Positions 26,001-35,010 of a DNA stretch of 64,000 bases are shown piece by piece (positions within the stretch are counted from its first letter, which is position 1; each line of letters begins with the position of its first letter). The notes under the pieces were generated by a model. That model saw only the letters and a program-made list of their open reading frames with translations, was not told the DNA's origin and did not search any database. Origin of the DNA: Terriglobia bacterium (GTDB lineage Bacteria; Acidobacteriota; Terriglobia; Terriglobales; Acidobacteriaceae); assembly GCA_020073165.1 (NCBI GenBank), contig JAIQFP010000019.1:1-64000 (forward strand), given 5' to 3'. The position numbers and the translations under genes were made by a program.

Positions 26001-27065
26001 TCAGTCGCCGAAGCATATGCCCAGAGAGCGCGCGGTGCACACCAGGTCGGCATGGGGATCCACAATCTTCAGTTGCCCGATGGCGTCGGCAATGTCGACG
26101 GCCTCAATGCGGGCGTTGCGCAGGCACACCATTTTGCCGAAACCGCCTTGGGCAATCAGGTCCACCGCCGCCACGCCAAAGCGAGTGGCCAGAATGCGAT
26201 CAAAGGGGGAGGGCGAGCCACCGCGCTGGATGTGCCCCAGCACACTGACCCGCACTTCCTTGTGCGCCGCCAGGGCAATGGCGTCACCCACCAGGTTGCC
26301 CACGGAGCCGCCGCGGGAGAGCTGCTTCAGTTCCCGCGGCAGTTGGATGCCTTCCGCCACCACCGCAATCGTGAAGCGCTTGCCGTAGGCTTCGCGCTCG
26401 ACGATGTGTCGGCAGATGCGGTCCACGCTGAAAGGAATCTCTGGAATCAAAATGAGGTGGGCTCCGCCGGCCACCCCGGCGTGCAGCGCGATCCATCCCG
26501 CATCGCGCCCCATGACCTCCACCACCATCACGCGATGGTGCGATTCGGCCGTGGTGTGGATTTTGTCAATGGCGTCAGTAGCAGTGTGCACCGCAGTGTC
26601 GAAGCCGAACGTGGTTTCGGTGGCGGAAAGGTCGTTGTCGATGGTCTTGGGAACACCGACCAGTTTCATTCCCTTCTCGAGCAATTCCAGCGCAATCTTC
26701 TGCGAGCCGTCGCCGCCGATCACAATCACGGCATCAATGCCGAGCTTCGTCGCATTGGCGATCACATCGGCAGAAATATCGCGGATGACTTCCTTGCCGT
26801 TGTCTACAGTCCGGTACTTGAAGGGATTGCCGCGATTGGTGGTACCCAGAATCGTTCCACCGCGGGGCAGGATGCCGCTGACATTCTTGAGTGTGAGTTC
26901 GCGCGACTTCTCCGGCCAGATCAGGCCATCAAAGCCGTCGGGAATGCCGATCACCTTCCACTTGTATTTCAGGAAAGCGCACTTGACCGCGGCGCGGATG
27001 ACGGCGTTCAGCCCGGGAGCATCTCCACCCCCGGTGCAGATGCCGATGCAGCGAATGTCCGCCAT
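26001..27065 (-). CDS. pfkA: 6-phosphofructokinase, ATP-type
   Basis: 354 residues. It phosphorylates fructose 6-phosphate to the 1,6-bisphosphate in glycolysis. GICTGGGDAPGLNAVIR and ILPRGGTILGTTNRGNP form the nucleotide site. GGDGS has Gly at the position where pyrophosphate-dependent enzymes have Asp, so ATP is the likely donor. PKTIDNDL carries the catalytic Asp and a Lys at the second diagnostic position, as in group-III PFKs. VEVMGRDAGWIALH and GHIQRGGSPSPFDR are the sugar-phosphate sites. Only AGG is seen as ribosome site upstream. Confidence 0.95.
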   Translation of the reverse strand: MADIRCIGICTGGGDAPGLNAVIRAAVKCAFLKYKWKVIGIPDGFDGLIWPEKSRELTLKNVSGILPRGGTILGTTNRGNPFKYRTVDNGKEVIRDISADVIANATKLGIDAVIVIGGDGSQKIALELLEKGMKLVGVPKTIDNDLSATETTFGFDTAVHTATDAIDKIHTTAESHHRVMVVEVMGRDAGWIALHAGVAGGAHLILIPEIPFSVDRICRHIVEREAYGKRFTIAVVAEGIQLPRELKQLSRGGSVGNLVGDAIALAAHKEVRVSVLGHIQRGGSPSPFDRILATRFGVAAVDLIAQGGFGKMVCLRNARIEAVDIADAIGQLKIVDPHADLVCTARSLGICFGD

Positions 27066-27219
27066 GATGAATTAGCCTGCCACCCTTCTGCCGTTCACGG
27101 TGGCAACTATCCACAATATCGCGAGACAAACCGCGATGAAACGTGACGAGTGGTCGTACTGGAAAAGTGAATGGAGACACGCGGGCAGTGTCCCCGCCCA
27201 AAAAGGCTATGTGGATCGG

Positions 27220-27885
27220 CTAATCAAGAATCAACTGCGCGGTAGCCGTGAATGTGATAGTGTCCGGCGTCCAGGTTGCGGTGACCGTGTAGGTGCCAGG
27301 GACCGCTGAGCCCGTCGTGGTCACGGTCATCGGAATAGTCCCTTGGGAGGCGGTAATCTCAGCAGCGATGGCTCCGGTGCTATCGGTAACCTTCCAGGTG
27401 ACAACTCCGGACACGTTCAGGTCGGGCATGCCCGTAATCGACGCGAAGCAATCGTAAGTGGTTGATCCGCCCGGGGCAGTAATGGTCTGGCTGCTGGGAT
27501 CCACTCTGATGCCCGTCACATTGCCCGGATTGACCGTTACAGTCGCAGTACCACTAATGGCGTTCGCAGTTGCCGTGATTGTCACCGGACTAGAGGTAAT
27601 GCCCGCTCCCGTCACCAGGCCGCCCGTGCTGATGGGCACGTTGGTGGTGTCGGCACTTGACCAGAAAACACCGCCGGTCAGGGTCTTGCGACTGCCGTCG
27701 TCGTAGGTTCCAGTGGCAGTCATCTGCAGTTGGGTGCCTAGCTGGATTTGAGCGCTGGGCGGGCCCACGGTGACGGTAGTCAACTGGGGGTTCACAAAAA
27801 AACCGGTACAACCCGCGGCCACGGCCAGCAACCCCAGAGCCGTAAGCGCAGCCAGCAGTTCGAGTTTTCGCTTGGTCCTCGGCAT
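27220..27885 (-). CDS. BIG2-type (bacterial Ig-like) lipoprotein
   Basis: 221 residues from ATG 27885. Longer starts up to 27990 would place 35 non-signal residues first. The signal peptide ends in AAGC (Cys26). Two Ig-like units follow: TTVTVGPPSAQIQLGTQLQM...TYDDGSRKTLTGGVFWSSADT (BIG2 signature), and VTGIRVDPSSQTITAPGGST with a third strand-rich part TVTATWTPDTITFTATAQLI. A surface-exposed structural or adhesive protein is likely. It stands alone between pfkA and DUF2203. Confidence 0.75.
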   Translation of the reverse strand: MPRTKRKLELLAALTALGLLAVAAGCTGFFVNPQLTTVTVGPPSAQIQLGTQLQMTATGTYDDGSRKTLTGGVFWSSADTTNVPISTGGLVTGAGITSSPVTITATANAISGTATVTVNPGNVTGIRVDPSSQTITAPGGSTTYDCFASITGMPDLNVSGVVTWKVTDSTGAIAAEITASQGTIPMTVTTTGSAVPGTYTVTATWTPDTITFTATAQLILD

Positions 27886-28243
27886 GGTTCGAAACCCCGG
27901 CAGACGCACGTTCAGCAGTACTCGCAAGCGGCGCGCTTCAATTGTAGCAGAGCACAAAAAGGATCGACGTACCCCTGTGTGTACCTGCACGGATCGCGCT
28001 GCTGCCTGTCAGGAACGCGCCGGTCCATAACCCTTGCAAGAAATTTCGTCGGCTCCCGTCTCCGAGCATGCAGGCATCTGAGTGATCCGCAGGGCCCGAA
28101 GGATGGAGTAGGCACCCCACTGTGCTACTGCGCGCACGGTCCTTCGCCCGGCTAACGCCGGTCTCAGGATGACGCCGGGGGGATTGGCACCACTCGGCTA
28201 TCTCAGCGATTGAGGGGTTCTACTGACCACTGACGACCGACGA
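27886..28243. other. Non-coding spacer with repeat-like segments
   Basis: No supported gene. Around 28135-28175 lies GTCCTTCGCCCGGCTAACG then CTCAGGATGACGCC, a variant of the dispersed CCTTCGCTC...CAGGATGAC element also seen at 35593-35620. Near 28219-28250 is a single arm of the CTGACGACCGACGACT filler. Nothing else was recognised. Confidence 0.4.
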
Positions 28244-28693
28244 CTAATTCGTCTTTTTCGCCCGCGCGATGCGCTCGTCGATCGGCTTGCGGCCGGCGAA
28301 GCCTTCGGTCTCGCCGTGCCAGTGCGTGATTTCCTTTTCACCCAGCTTCCAGCAGAGCAGGACCGTGCGCCCATCCACCATGCAAGGGAAATCGAGCAGG
28401 CCTATGTCGAGGTCTTTGACCTGAACCCCGATGGCGTCGATTTCCGCCATGGCATCCTTCACCCGCTGGATGGTTTTCTCGCGCTCCGCCTTGCGCCGCG
28501 CCACCTGCACGATGTTGACCAGTAGGCCGCCAGCCAGGAAGACCCGGTGAGCGAGTTCCTGGAACTCGGCATCCACGGCTTCGATCAGCTTCTTGCCATC
28601 AATAGCGGTGCGGAGCAGGGACTCAAGAACGGGCAAGAGACTCTGGGCTTCTTGCAACGTGAAAGTGCGATCGGGCATATGGAGTAATTTCAT
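28244..28693 (-). CDS. DUF2203 family protein
   Basis: 149 residues from ATG 28693; ATG five codons later is also possible. The longer open frame starts in repeat sequence. Family features are RTFTLQEAQSLLPVLESLL, a helical hairpin rich in Lys/Arg/Glu, IDAIGVQVKDLDIGLLDFP, and GRTVLLCWKLGEKEITHWHGETEGFAGRKPI (given by residues about 108-139) with conserved His and Glu. The function of DUF2203 is unknown. Its 5' flank carries a dispersed repeat. Confidence 0.8.
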   Translation of the reverse strand: MKLLHMPDRTFTLQEAQSLLPVLESLLRTAIDGKKLIEAVDAEFQELAHRVFLAGGLLVNIVQVARRKAEREKTIQRVKDAMAEIDAIGVQVKDLDIGLLDFPCMVDGRTVLLCWKLGEKEITHWHGETEGFAGRKPIDERIARAKKTN

Positions 28694-28808
28694 TCTACCG
28701 CATCTGTTTCTGGAGAACTGGATCAACACAGAACCCTGGTGTTGGTGCGGTTTACCTACCCTCCTGACGGCGTCATCCCGACACCCGGCGCCGTTCAGCC
28801 GGGTGAGG

Positions 28809-28837
28809 GCCTGCCCTGAGCGAAGCCGAAGGGGATC
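28809..28837. repeat. Dispersed CCTGAGCGAAGCCGAAGGGG element
   Basis: GCCTGCCCTGAGCGAAGC followed by CGAAGGGGATC is a short element that I know from intergenic regions of many soil bacteria; read as protein it gives RSGQALT. It lies in the 329-bp gap between DUF2203 and the PilZ gene. The same gap holds GTAACCGTTAC at 28950-28960. No gene is seen there. Confidence 0.45.
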
Positions 28838-29022
28838 TCGCGCGTGGCGGCAAGGCTGTGAGCGCTGGCAGAGAGAAAGCACCGGCCAGATCTTGCGCCA
28901 ACTGCAGCTTCGCCACCATTTCTAAGACCGTTCTAATGAAAACGGAAAAGTAACCGTTACTGCGCAGTACGTTCGGGCCATTTCAGGGGCGCAAGACCAG
29001 CCATACAATTCGGTGTAAGCAG

Positions 29023-29586
29023 ATGCCAGAAGCCGCACAACCCGAGCCGCCAATGAGCACCGGAGAACGCCGCCGCAGTCCACGCTACGGTTGCAGTGGT
29101 CCGGCGCAAATCACGAGCCTTCCCTGGGAGGGGGCGCTGCTTTGGGGCAGGTTGTGCAACCTGGGCTTCGGCGGATGTTACATCGAAACCATTTTCCCGC
29201 TGGAGTGTGGAGCCCAGACCGAGATCGTGCTGCGCGTGAACGGGTTGTCGATGCGTGCCATCGGACAAGTACGCGCGGCTCGTGACCGCTCCGGAATCGG
29301 CATGGAGTTCGTTCGCATGAGTGCGGGCGCCTACAGCACTCTGACTGAACTGATGGAGGAGTTGGACAGGTTCAGAGCCGTGGTGCGCGCTCCCAGACCG
29401 GCAGGTCGGGACGAGATCTTGCAGAGGGCTCTGAAGAGCGTGTGCCTGCCCGCGCCGAGCCGAAGCATTCCGGTTGTCGGTGTAGTTGTGCCGGCGTTGC
29501 CCGGGGAAGCCACTGCGGCATTGCAGCGCCGATTGCGATCCTGGGACCTGTTCCGGGCGAATCCGCCGCTCGATATTTTTGTCTGA
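29023..29586 (+). CDS. PilZ domain protein
   Basis: 187 residues. The PilZ domain covers about 14-110: ERRRSPRYGC (the RxxxR c-di-GMP loop), a beta strand WGRLCNLGFGGCYIE that matches the D/NxSxxG motif as N-L-G-F-G-G, then IVLRVNGLSMRAIGQVRAARDRSGIGMEF. The second motif deviates from D-x-S-x-x-G (Asn and Gly in place of Asp and Ser), so c-di-GMP binding may be weakened. The C-terminal 80 residues are Arg/Ala/Pro-rich and unassigned. ATG 29053 (MSTGERRR) is an equally good start. Confidence 0.8.
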   Translation: MPEAAQPEPPMSTGERRRSPRYGCSGPAQITSLPWEGALLWGRLCNLGFGGCYIETIFPLECGAQTEIVLRVNGLSMRAIGQVRAARDRSGIGMEFVRMSAGAYSTLTELMEELDRFRAVVRAPRPAGRDEILQRALKSVCLPAPSRSIPVVGVVVPALPGEATAALQRRLRSWDLFRANPPLDIFV

Positions 29587-29662
29587 GCAGGTGTCAAAGC
29601 CCCGGGCAGGTGAGACACCTGCCCCTACGTGACTCTGCCAGCGACCAGCGACCAACGACTGC

Positions 29663-30775
29663 CTACTGAATCTCCAGCATCCGATCCAGCGCCACCCGCG
29701 CCCAGTGCTTGACGTCGTCTTTCACTTTGATCCGGTTCACCACGTTGCCGTCCACCAGGTTTTCCAGCGCCCAGCACAGATGCTGGGGCGAGATGCGGAA
29801 CATGGTGGTGCACAAGCAGCCGGAGTCGTCGAGCGTGATGACCCTCTTTGCTTCCGTGGCAAACTCCTTGCCCATGCGGTTGACCAGGTGAATCTCCGTG
29901 CCCACGGCGAACATGGTGCCGGCGGGGGCGGTGCGAATCATCTTTAGCAGGCCTTCGGTGGAGCCGATACCGTCGGCCCTCTGACAAACTTCCCAGCGGC
30001 ATTCGGGATGCACAATCACGCGAATGTCCGGATACTTGGAGCGCACGTTGTCCACGTGTTCAGGCAAAAAGCGCTGGTGCACCGAGCAGTGCCCTTTCCA
30101 CAGAATGATACGGGCAGTTTTCAGACGCTCGGGCGTGAGGCCGCCGTTGATCAGGTAAGGGTCCCAGACCACCATCTCATTCAGCGGGATGCCCATGGCG
30201 TAGCCGGAATTGCGGCCCAGGTGTTGGTCGGGTAGGAAGAGAACCTTGGAATTCTTGGCGAAGCCCCACTTGAACGCCGCACCCGCATTCGAAGAGGTGC
30301 AAACCACGCCGCCCCGCTCCCCGCAAAAAGCTTTGATCGCAGCAGTCGAGTTCATGTAGGTGATGGGCGTAATGCCTTCGCCGGCGTCATTGGTCAGCCC
30401 GGCGGCCACCAGATGCTCCCAGCAATCTTCGACCTGCGTGATCTCCGCCATGTCGGCCATGGAGCAGCCGGCGTTGAGATCAGGAAGAATGGTCGACTGG
30501 CCCGCGTGGCTGAGAATGTCGGCGCTCTCCGCCATGAAGTGCACGCCGCAGAAGACGATGTACTTGCCCGCGGCCGCGGCTGCCAGTTGCGCAAGCTTGT
30601 AAGAGTCGCCGCGGAAATCGGCGAAGCGGATCACTTCATCGCGCTGGTAGTGATGTCCCAGGACCACGCAATCCCGGCCCAGGGCTTCCCGGGCGGAGGC
30701 GATGCGATCGTCCATGGTGTGATCAGGCAGGACGAGATAATTTTCCAGACTGCAAACTTCTGTAGCCGTTCCCAA
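29663..30775 (-). CDS. nadA: Quinolinate synthase
   Basis: 370 residues. NadA condenses iminoaspartate with dihydroxyacetone phosphate to quinolinate in de novo NAD synthesis and holds a [4Fe-4S] cluster. Motifs: VVLGHHYQRDEVIRFADFRGDS, VFCGVHFMAESADIL, PDLNAGCSMADM (cluster Cys), VVCTSSNAG, FLPDQHLGRN, WKGHCSVHQRF, VHPECRWEVC (Cys) and DDSGCLCTTM (Cys). The open frame begins with TTG at 30775; there is no strong ribosome site, so the precise start is uncertain. nadB and nadC are not in the window. Confidence 0.95.
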   Translation of the reverse strand: MGTATEVCSLENYLVLPDHTMDDRIASAREALGRDCVVLGHHYQRDEVIRFADFRGDSYKLAQLAAAAAGKYIVFCGVHFMAESADILSHAGQSTILPDLNAGCSMADMAEITQVEDCWEHLVAAGLTNDAGEGITPITYMNSTAAIKAFCGERGGVVCTSSNAGAAFKWGFAKNSKVLFLPDQHLGRNSGYAMGIPLNEMVVWDPYLINGGLTPERLKTARIILWKGHCSVHQRFLPEHVDNVRSKYPDIRVIVHPECRWEVCQRADGIGSTEGLLKMIRTAPAGTMFAVGTEIHLVNRMGKEFATEAKRVITLDDSGCLCTTMFRISPQHLCWALENLVDGNVVNRIKVKDDVKHWARVALDRMLEIQ

Positions 30776-31094
30776 TGTCGTAACTCGCTTTCAGTTCCGG
30801 ATACGCGAAAGCCGGCAGCAATAAACACTGCCCAATGCCAATCGCTCATACCGGAACGGGGATGTTGAAAGCCTCCCAGCGGCTCAGCCGGTTCACTGCA
30901 CCTCGCGGTGCCCAACCGGCGGGGATGTTGTAGCCACTGTTACTTCCTTACCACTATTTGGATGCTCAGAGGCGGTGAGAAGCGTCGCTTTTTTCGACCA
31001 AAGTCACAGCCGGTGGTGACCTGAGTACCCAGCCCTATTGTGCACTGCCGGAAGTGCGGAGCGCAAGGTGGTTGTCCAGGGGCGCCCGCTAGCC
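30776..31094. other. Non-coding spacer
   Basis: No supported gene. It contains ACTGTTACTT near 30937-30946 (related to the GTAACnGTTAC motif found elsewhere), a CACCTCGCGGTG palindrome near 30899-30910, and CACAGCCGGTGGTGAC near 31006-31020. No promoter or terminator was convincing. Confidence 0.35.
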
Positions 31095-32942
31095 TCATAA
31101 GTCCAACAATTGGATTGAGCTGTATTTCCTTTTCAGAACATCTATCAAAGCTCGGAATTCGGCATGGGATCCCAAGCCTGCCAGAGCCGGATCACGCTCG
31201 AAGAACGGCCAGCAGGCAAAACCGGTATTCACGCTCCGTTCGAGCCACGCCAAGGCTTCTCCGGTTTCGCCCAGAAGCGCATGGATGCCCGCGATCTGGT
31301 AGTAGGTGTGGTGGGAATGTCCAAAAGATCGCGGCGCTCCGCAAGCCCGCCGTACGCAGTCTAGGGCGGGTTCGACCTCTCCGCGAAACGCATGCAGCAA
31401 CCCTTGCAGGCTGATGACCAGGGGTTCGTCAGAAAGGCGTTGACCAGCCTCAGCCACCCCTTTGGCCGCGGATTCCAGGTCGCCGCTGAGCAAGGCGCAT
31501 AGGGGCCGATAGTAGAGCGGGTAGATGTGTCCGGGACTTTCGCGCAACCACAGATCGATCTCGCGAAGGGCCTCCGGGTATTGGCCGCTGAAAATGTAAG
31601 CGTACGCGATCGCGTGACCTGCCTGATGATGCGGCTGCAAACGCCGCCCTCGCTCATAGAAGATCTCCGCTTCCTCCAAGCGTCCGATGTGGCAGCAGAT
31701 TGTTCCCAGCCGGTTGTGCGCGTGCTGCACGTTCGGGTGCAGCGCCAGCGCACGTTGCAATTCGGCGATGGCCTCAAGGTGGGCAAAGTTCCGCGCCGGG
31801 CTCCAGAGAATGTAGGCTCGCGCCAGATGTCCTTCCGCGAGGTCTGGATCGAGTTCCAGGGCCCGCTGGCAATGGTGCTCGGCCTTTTCCAGCCACACCG
31901 GGCTCGAATCAGACTCGAAATGCTTGACGGCGCACACATAAGAAAGCACCGCATGGGCAAGAGCCAGGTCAGGGTCGCGGGCAAGGGCTGCCGTGAGCTG
32001 CTCGATGGCTTGATCTCTGGTCGTAGGATCGTCCGACGAGCTGTGACGCAGGCCTTGCATTAGCTCGCTGTAGGCAGACGGGTCGGCGCTGTAACGATCA
32101 CGGCTCCGTGGAGCGGCAGAACGGAACCGGAGCTTCAGCACTTCCGCCACGCGCGCCCCCATCTGGTCCTGAACCTCGAAGATATTCTCCAGGCGGAAAT
32201 CGTATTTCTCGCTGAAGGCAATCTTCTTAACCTCGGCGTCAAAGACCTGGATGGACACGCGCCACTGCGGACCGAGCTGTTGGATATTGCCTTGCAGGAC
32301 GTAATGAACGCCGAGCTCGCGGCCAGTCTGCGCGGGGTCGCTGCTCCCTGCGTACCTCAAGATCGTAGCCGTGGGCAAGACGATCAGGTTCTCCAGGTTG
32401 GCCAGCGTGGTGATGAGGGCATCGGCGAAGCCCAGCGAAAGCGGGCCTCCTTCTTCCCCGCTGTTCAGGAAGTGAAAGGGCAGCACCGCAATCGAGGACT
32501 GCCGTGAAGAGACAGCAGACGGCTGCTGGACCCGCGAAGCGGGGACATCTTCTCTGAGTGGAACGATCAAACGGTAGCCCCGGCGGGGCAGTGTCTCAAT
32601 GAAGCGCGGCGACTCGGCAGAGTCACCCAAGGCTTCGCGCAACCGGACCACGGCTTTGTTGAGGCCGCGGTCGAAATCCACGTATGTGTTCCTGGGCCAA
32701 AGCTCTTGCCGCAGTTCCTCGCGCGTGATGATCTCTCCCGGACGTTCCACCAGGAGTTTCAGCACCTGCAAGGGCTGCTGCTGCAGCTTGATCCTCAGGC
32801 CAGACTTTCGCAGTTCGCCGGAGCGAAGGTCCAGTTCGAACGTCCCGAAGCGTACTGGGGTTTGAGTTGAGATGGAAGCCACCAAGCTTACCCGCCCTTG
32901 AGGCGCCAGTCTAGCATCTCTGACTGGGGAATGCGTGGCCAC
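31095..32942 (-). CDS. CadC/ToxR-like winged-helix regulator with TolB-like and TPR domains
   Basis: Up to 615 residues. The DNA-binding domain (about 28-125) is OmpR-type: RFGTFELDLRSGELRKSG, QPLQVLKLLVERPGEIITREELRQELWP, YVDFDRGLNKAVVRLREALGD and FIETLPRRGYRLI. A TolB-like part follows (IAVLPFHFLNSGEEGGPLSLGFADALITTLANL, residues about 150-182), then TPR repeats to the end (AHAVLSYVCAVKHF, AHNRLGTICCHIGRLEEA, AGIHALLGETGEALAWLERSV). No membrane helix is obvious. This cytoplasmic type is abundant in Acidobacteria. GTG 32942 opens the frame; a GTG at 32882 (VASISTQTP) is an alternative. Target genes unknown. Confidence 0.85.
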   Translation of the reverse strand: MATHSPVRDARLAPQGRVSLVASISTQTPVRFGTFELDLRSGELRKSGLRIKLQQQPLQVLKLLVERPGEIITREELRQELWPRNTYVDFDRGLNKAVVRLREALGDSAESPRFIETLPRRGYRLIVPLREDVPASRVQQPSAVSSRQSSIAVLPFHFLNSGEEGGPLSLGFADALITTLANLENLIVLPTATILRYAGSSDPAQTGRELGVHYVLQGNIQQLGPQWRVSIQVFDAEVKKIAFSEKYDFRLENIFEVQDQMGARVAEVLKLRFRSAAPRSRDRYSADPSAYSELMQGLRHSSSDDPTTRDQAIEQLTAALARDPDLALAHAVLSYVCAVKHFESDSSPVWLEKAEHHCQRALELDPDLAEGHLARAYILWSPARNFAHLEAIAELQRALALHPNVQHAHNRLGTICCHIGRLEEAEIFYERGRRLQPHHQAGHAIAYAYIFSGQYPEALREIDLWLRESPGHIYPLYYRPLCALLSGDLESAAKGVAEAGQRLSDEPLVISLQGLLHAFRGEVEPALDCVRRACGAPRSFGHSHHTYYQIAGIHALLGETGEALAWLERSVNTGFACWPFFERDPALAGLGSHAEFRALIDVLKRKYSSIQLLDL

Positions 32943-33066
32943 GGGGGCCGTGTTATCAGTGGCTTATCCGGGAACAATCATGTCCCATACGGGTGTATTG
33001 CGCGCAACGCTGGTCTGCGTCAGAGTGGGCGTGCGTTATGATCGTCAACTCATCAGGAGACAACTT

Positions 33067-33528
33067 ATGAAGGCTACGCTGGGCGTGATTTTGTTTTGTG
33101 CAACCCTGCTCGCGGTTCTACCGGCCGCGGCGCAACATGCATTTACACCCGACGCCATTCCGTACGGTCCGGTGCCGGCGTTTGTGCCTCCCGGCGCACA
33201 GCTGGCGGTGATCGAGGGAGACCCGACGGCTTCGAGCGGCGACTTCACCATCCGTCTGAAGATGCCGGACGGTTACCGCATCCCGCCCCACTGGCATCCC
33301 AAGCGCGAGAATGTCACGGTAATCTCTGGCAATTTCAAGGTCGGCATGGGAGACACCTTCGAGGAAAGCAAGATGGCGATCTTCGGCGCCGGCAGTTTCG
33401 CGTATCTCGACCCAGACATGCATCACTACGCGATGGCCAGCGGAGAGGTCGTGGTTCAGGTCCACGGCATGTCGCCGTTGCAGTTCAACTACGTTAATCC
33501 GAACGAGGACCCGAGCCGGAAGAAGTAA
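33067..33528 (+). CDS. Secreted cupin-domain protein
   Basis: 153 residues from ATG 33067 (AGGAG seven bases upstream; the longer frame from 32935 is rejected). Signal peptide cut near AAA-QHAF. Single cupin barrel: FTIRLKMPDGYRIPPHWHPKRENVTVISGNF contains the H-x-H...E metal motif as HWHPKRENVTV (residues about 78-88), and MHHYAMASGEVVVQVHG gives the second-motif His. Probably a periplasmic metal-binding cupin; substrate unknown. Stands alone opposite the winged-helix regulator gene. Confidence 0.8.
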   Translation: MKATLGVILFCATLLAVLPAAAQHAFTPDAIPYGPVPAFVPPGAQLAVIEGDPTASSGDFTIRLKMPDGYRIPPHWHPKRENVTVISGNFKVGMGDTFEESKMAIFGAGSFAYLDPDMHHYAMASGEVVVQVHGMSPLQFNYVNPNEDPSRKK

Positions 33529-33610
33529 ACCCGAGAGCCGCAAAGGGCACAAGGGAGCGCGAGGAAAATCGTAGGGTTTCCTTTGTGAAACTTAGTGTCC
33601 TTTGTGGTGA

Positions 33611-34603
33611 TCAACCGCCGATGTGCACCATCGTCCGGGATGCCGGCACAAAATCCGGCTCGCCGATGTGGTGGCGCTCTTCCTTTCGCTGCACCACACC
33701 GCGGATGAATTCTGCTAATTCGTCGTCGGAAGCCCCACGCCGCATCAAGCCGTGCAGGTCGTGGTCCCAGACCGAAAACAGGCAGGTGCGAATTTTGCCG
33801 TCGGAGGTGATGCGGATGCGGCTGCAGTGTCCGCAAAAGGGATGCGAGACCGGGGCGATAATCCCGATCTCGCCGACGCCATCGTCGAAGTGATACCGCC
33901 GGGCGGTCTCGCTGCGCTCGTGGGGAATTTCCACGAGCGGACGGTATTCCGACATGCGGTGCAGAATCTCATCCAGCGTAACTACGGTTTTGGGTGACCA
34001 CACCCGGTCTTCCTCCAACGGCATGAATTCGATGAAGCGCACGATGACGCCTTCTTCGCGCGCGAACATGCCGAAGGGGATGATCTGGTCTTCGTTGAAG
34101 CCACGCATGAGCACGCAGTTGACTTTCAGCGGCCACAGGCCCACCCGCCGGGCCGCGCGGATTCCCGCAAGAACGTTGTCGTATCCACCAGGCACACGGG
34201 TAATGCGGGCAAAGCGGTCGGGATCGACGGCGTCCATGGACACGGTGACGCGTTGCAGGCCGGCATCCTTGAGCGGCTCCGCCATCTCCGCCAGCAGGTG
34301 GCCGTTGGTGGTGATCGCGATGTCGAGCGGCTCGCCATCGCCGCTGCGCAGCTTGGCCACGTTGCGGACGAATTCGACCACGCCCTTGCGCAGCAGGGGC
34401 TCACCGCCGGTGATGCGCACCTTCTTGATTCCCATCCCGACCAAGACCCGAGTCATGCGCAGGTAATCGGCAAACGGCAGGTCCGCGTAGAGCGCCCCGT
34501 CGTTGCCCGTGCGGCAATACACACACTTGTAGTTGCAGTGATCGGTGATCGAGATCCGCAGATCGGTGATCGGACGGCCGAATTTGTCGGTGAGGGCAAG
34601 CAT
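33611..34603 (-). CDS. moaA: GTP 3',8-cyclase MoaA
   Basis: 330 residues. Radical-SAM enzyme of molybdenum cofactor synthesis that turns GTP into 3',8-cyclo-dihydro-GTP. The radical-SAM cluster motif is DHCNYKCVYC, with VRITGGEPLLR as the GGEP strand. The C-terminal cluster uses FCGHCSRIRITSDGKIRTCL and there is a normal ending. No other moa genes are adjacent. The ATG at 34603 is embedded in the CATTCAACACTCAACACTCAG repeat arm that forms its 5' flank, and no ribosome site precedes it, so expression may depend on the repeat context. Confidence 0.95.
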   Translation of the reverse strand: MLALTDKFGRPITDLRISITDHCNYKCVYCRTGNDGALYADLPFADYLRMTRVLVGMGIKKVRITGGEPLLRKGVVEFVRNVAKLRSGDGEPLDIAITTNGHLLAEMAEPLKDAGLQRVTVSMDAVDPDRFARITRVPGGYDNVLAGIRAARRVGLWPLKVNCVLMRGFNEDQIIPFGMFAREEGVIVRFIEFMPLEEDRVWSPKTVVTLDEILHRMSEYRPLVEIPHERSETARRYHFDDGVGEIGIIAPVSHPFCGHCSRIRITSDGKIRTCLFSVWDHDLHGLMRRGASDDELAEFIRGVVQRKEERHHIGEPDFVPASRTMVHIGG

Positions 34604-34706
34604 TCAACACTCAACACTCAGCATTCAGCACTCAGCCGCCTTAGTTTGTCCCGCTCCCAGCAAGAGCCTTGCCTGGCTGAATGCTGAGTGCTGACTGCTG
34701 AGTGCT
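34600..34706. repeat. Paired inverted arms of the CAGCATTCAGCACTCAG repeat
   Basis: One arm at about 34600-34637 (CATTCAACACTCAACACTCA, then GCATTCAGCACTCAG) faces a complementary arm at about 34675-34706 (GGCTGAATGCTGAGTGCTGA, then CTGCTGAGTGC). About 40 bp separates them, so RNA or single-stranded DNA could fold into a long hairpin. A second, similar pair flanks 39489-39616. The rest of the 34604-35010 gap holds the 26-bp repeat below and no gene. Confidence 0.6.
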
Positions 34707-34831
34707 TCTACACCGAAGCCACTTCTCTTTGATTCACGATGCTTTGGATAGGAGACAAAAGGGCGGGAACACGCCACCGTTTCCTTTCCAAGCACGGGAG
34801 GCGCCGGCGTTTCCACCAGGCACCCTCGGGC

Positions 34832-34857
34832 TGTAGCGCCGGCGTCCCGCCGGCCAC
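34832..34857. repeat. 26-bp palindromic repeat, copy 1
   Basis: TGTAGCGCCGGCGTCCCGCC plus GGCCAC, identical to the copy at 41248-41273. The core GCCGGCG/CGCCGGC forms a seven-pair stem around TCC. REP-like intergenic element. Confidence 0.7.
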
Positions 34858-35010
34858 TAAAGCCCTCGCCACCGCAGCCAGGGTATGCCCGCAGGCCGCG
34901 GCGGTCGGAAACTCCTGACTATTATACGATGACCGGGAACGCAGGGGGTTTCAAGGTTTCAACTTCATGCGTGGCATTCGACGCCAGGTGGTGTGAGATT
35001 GGCAAGCGAG

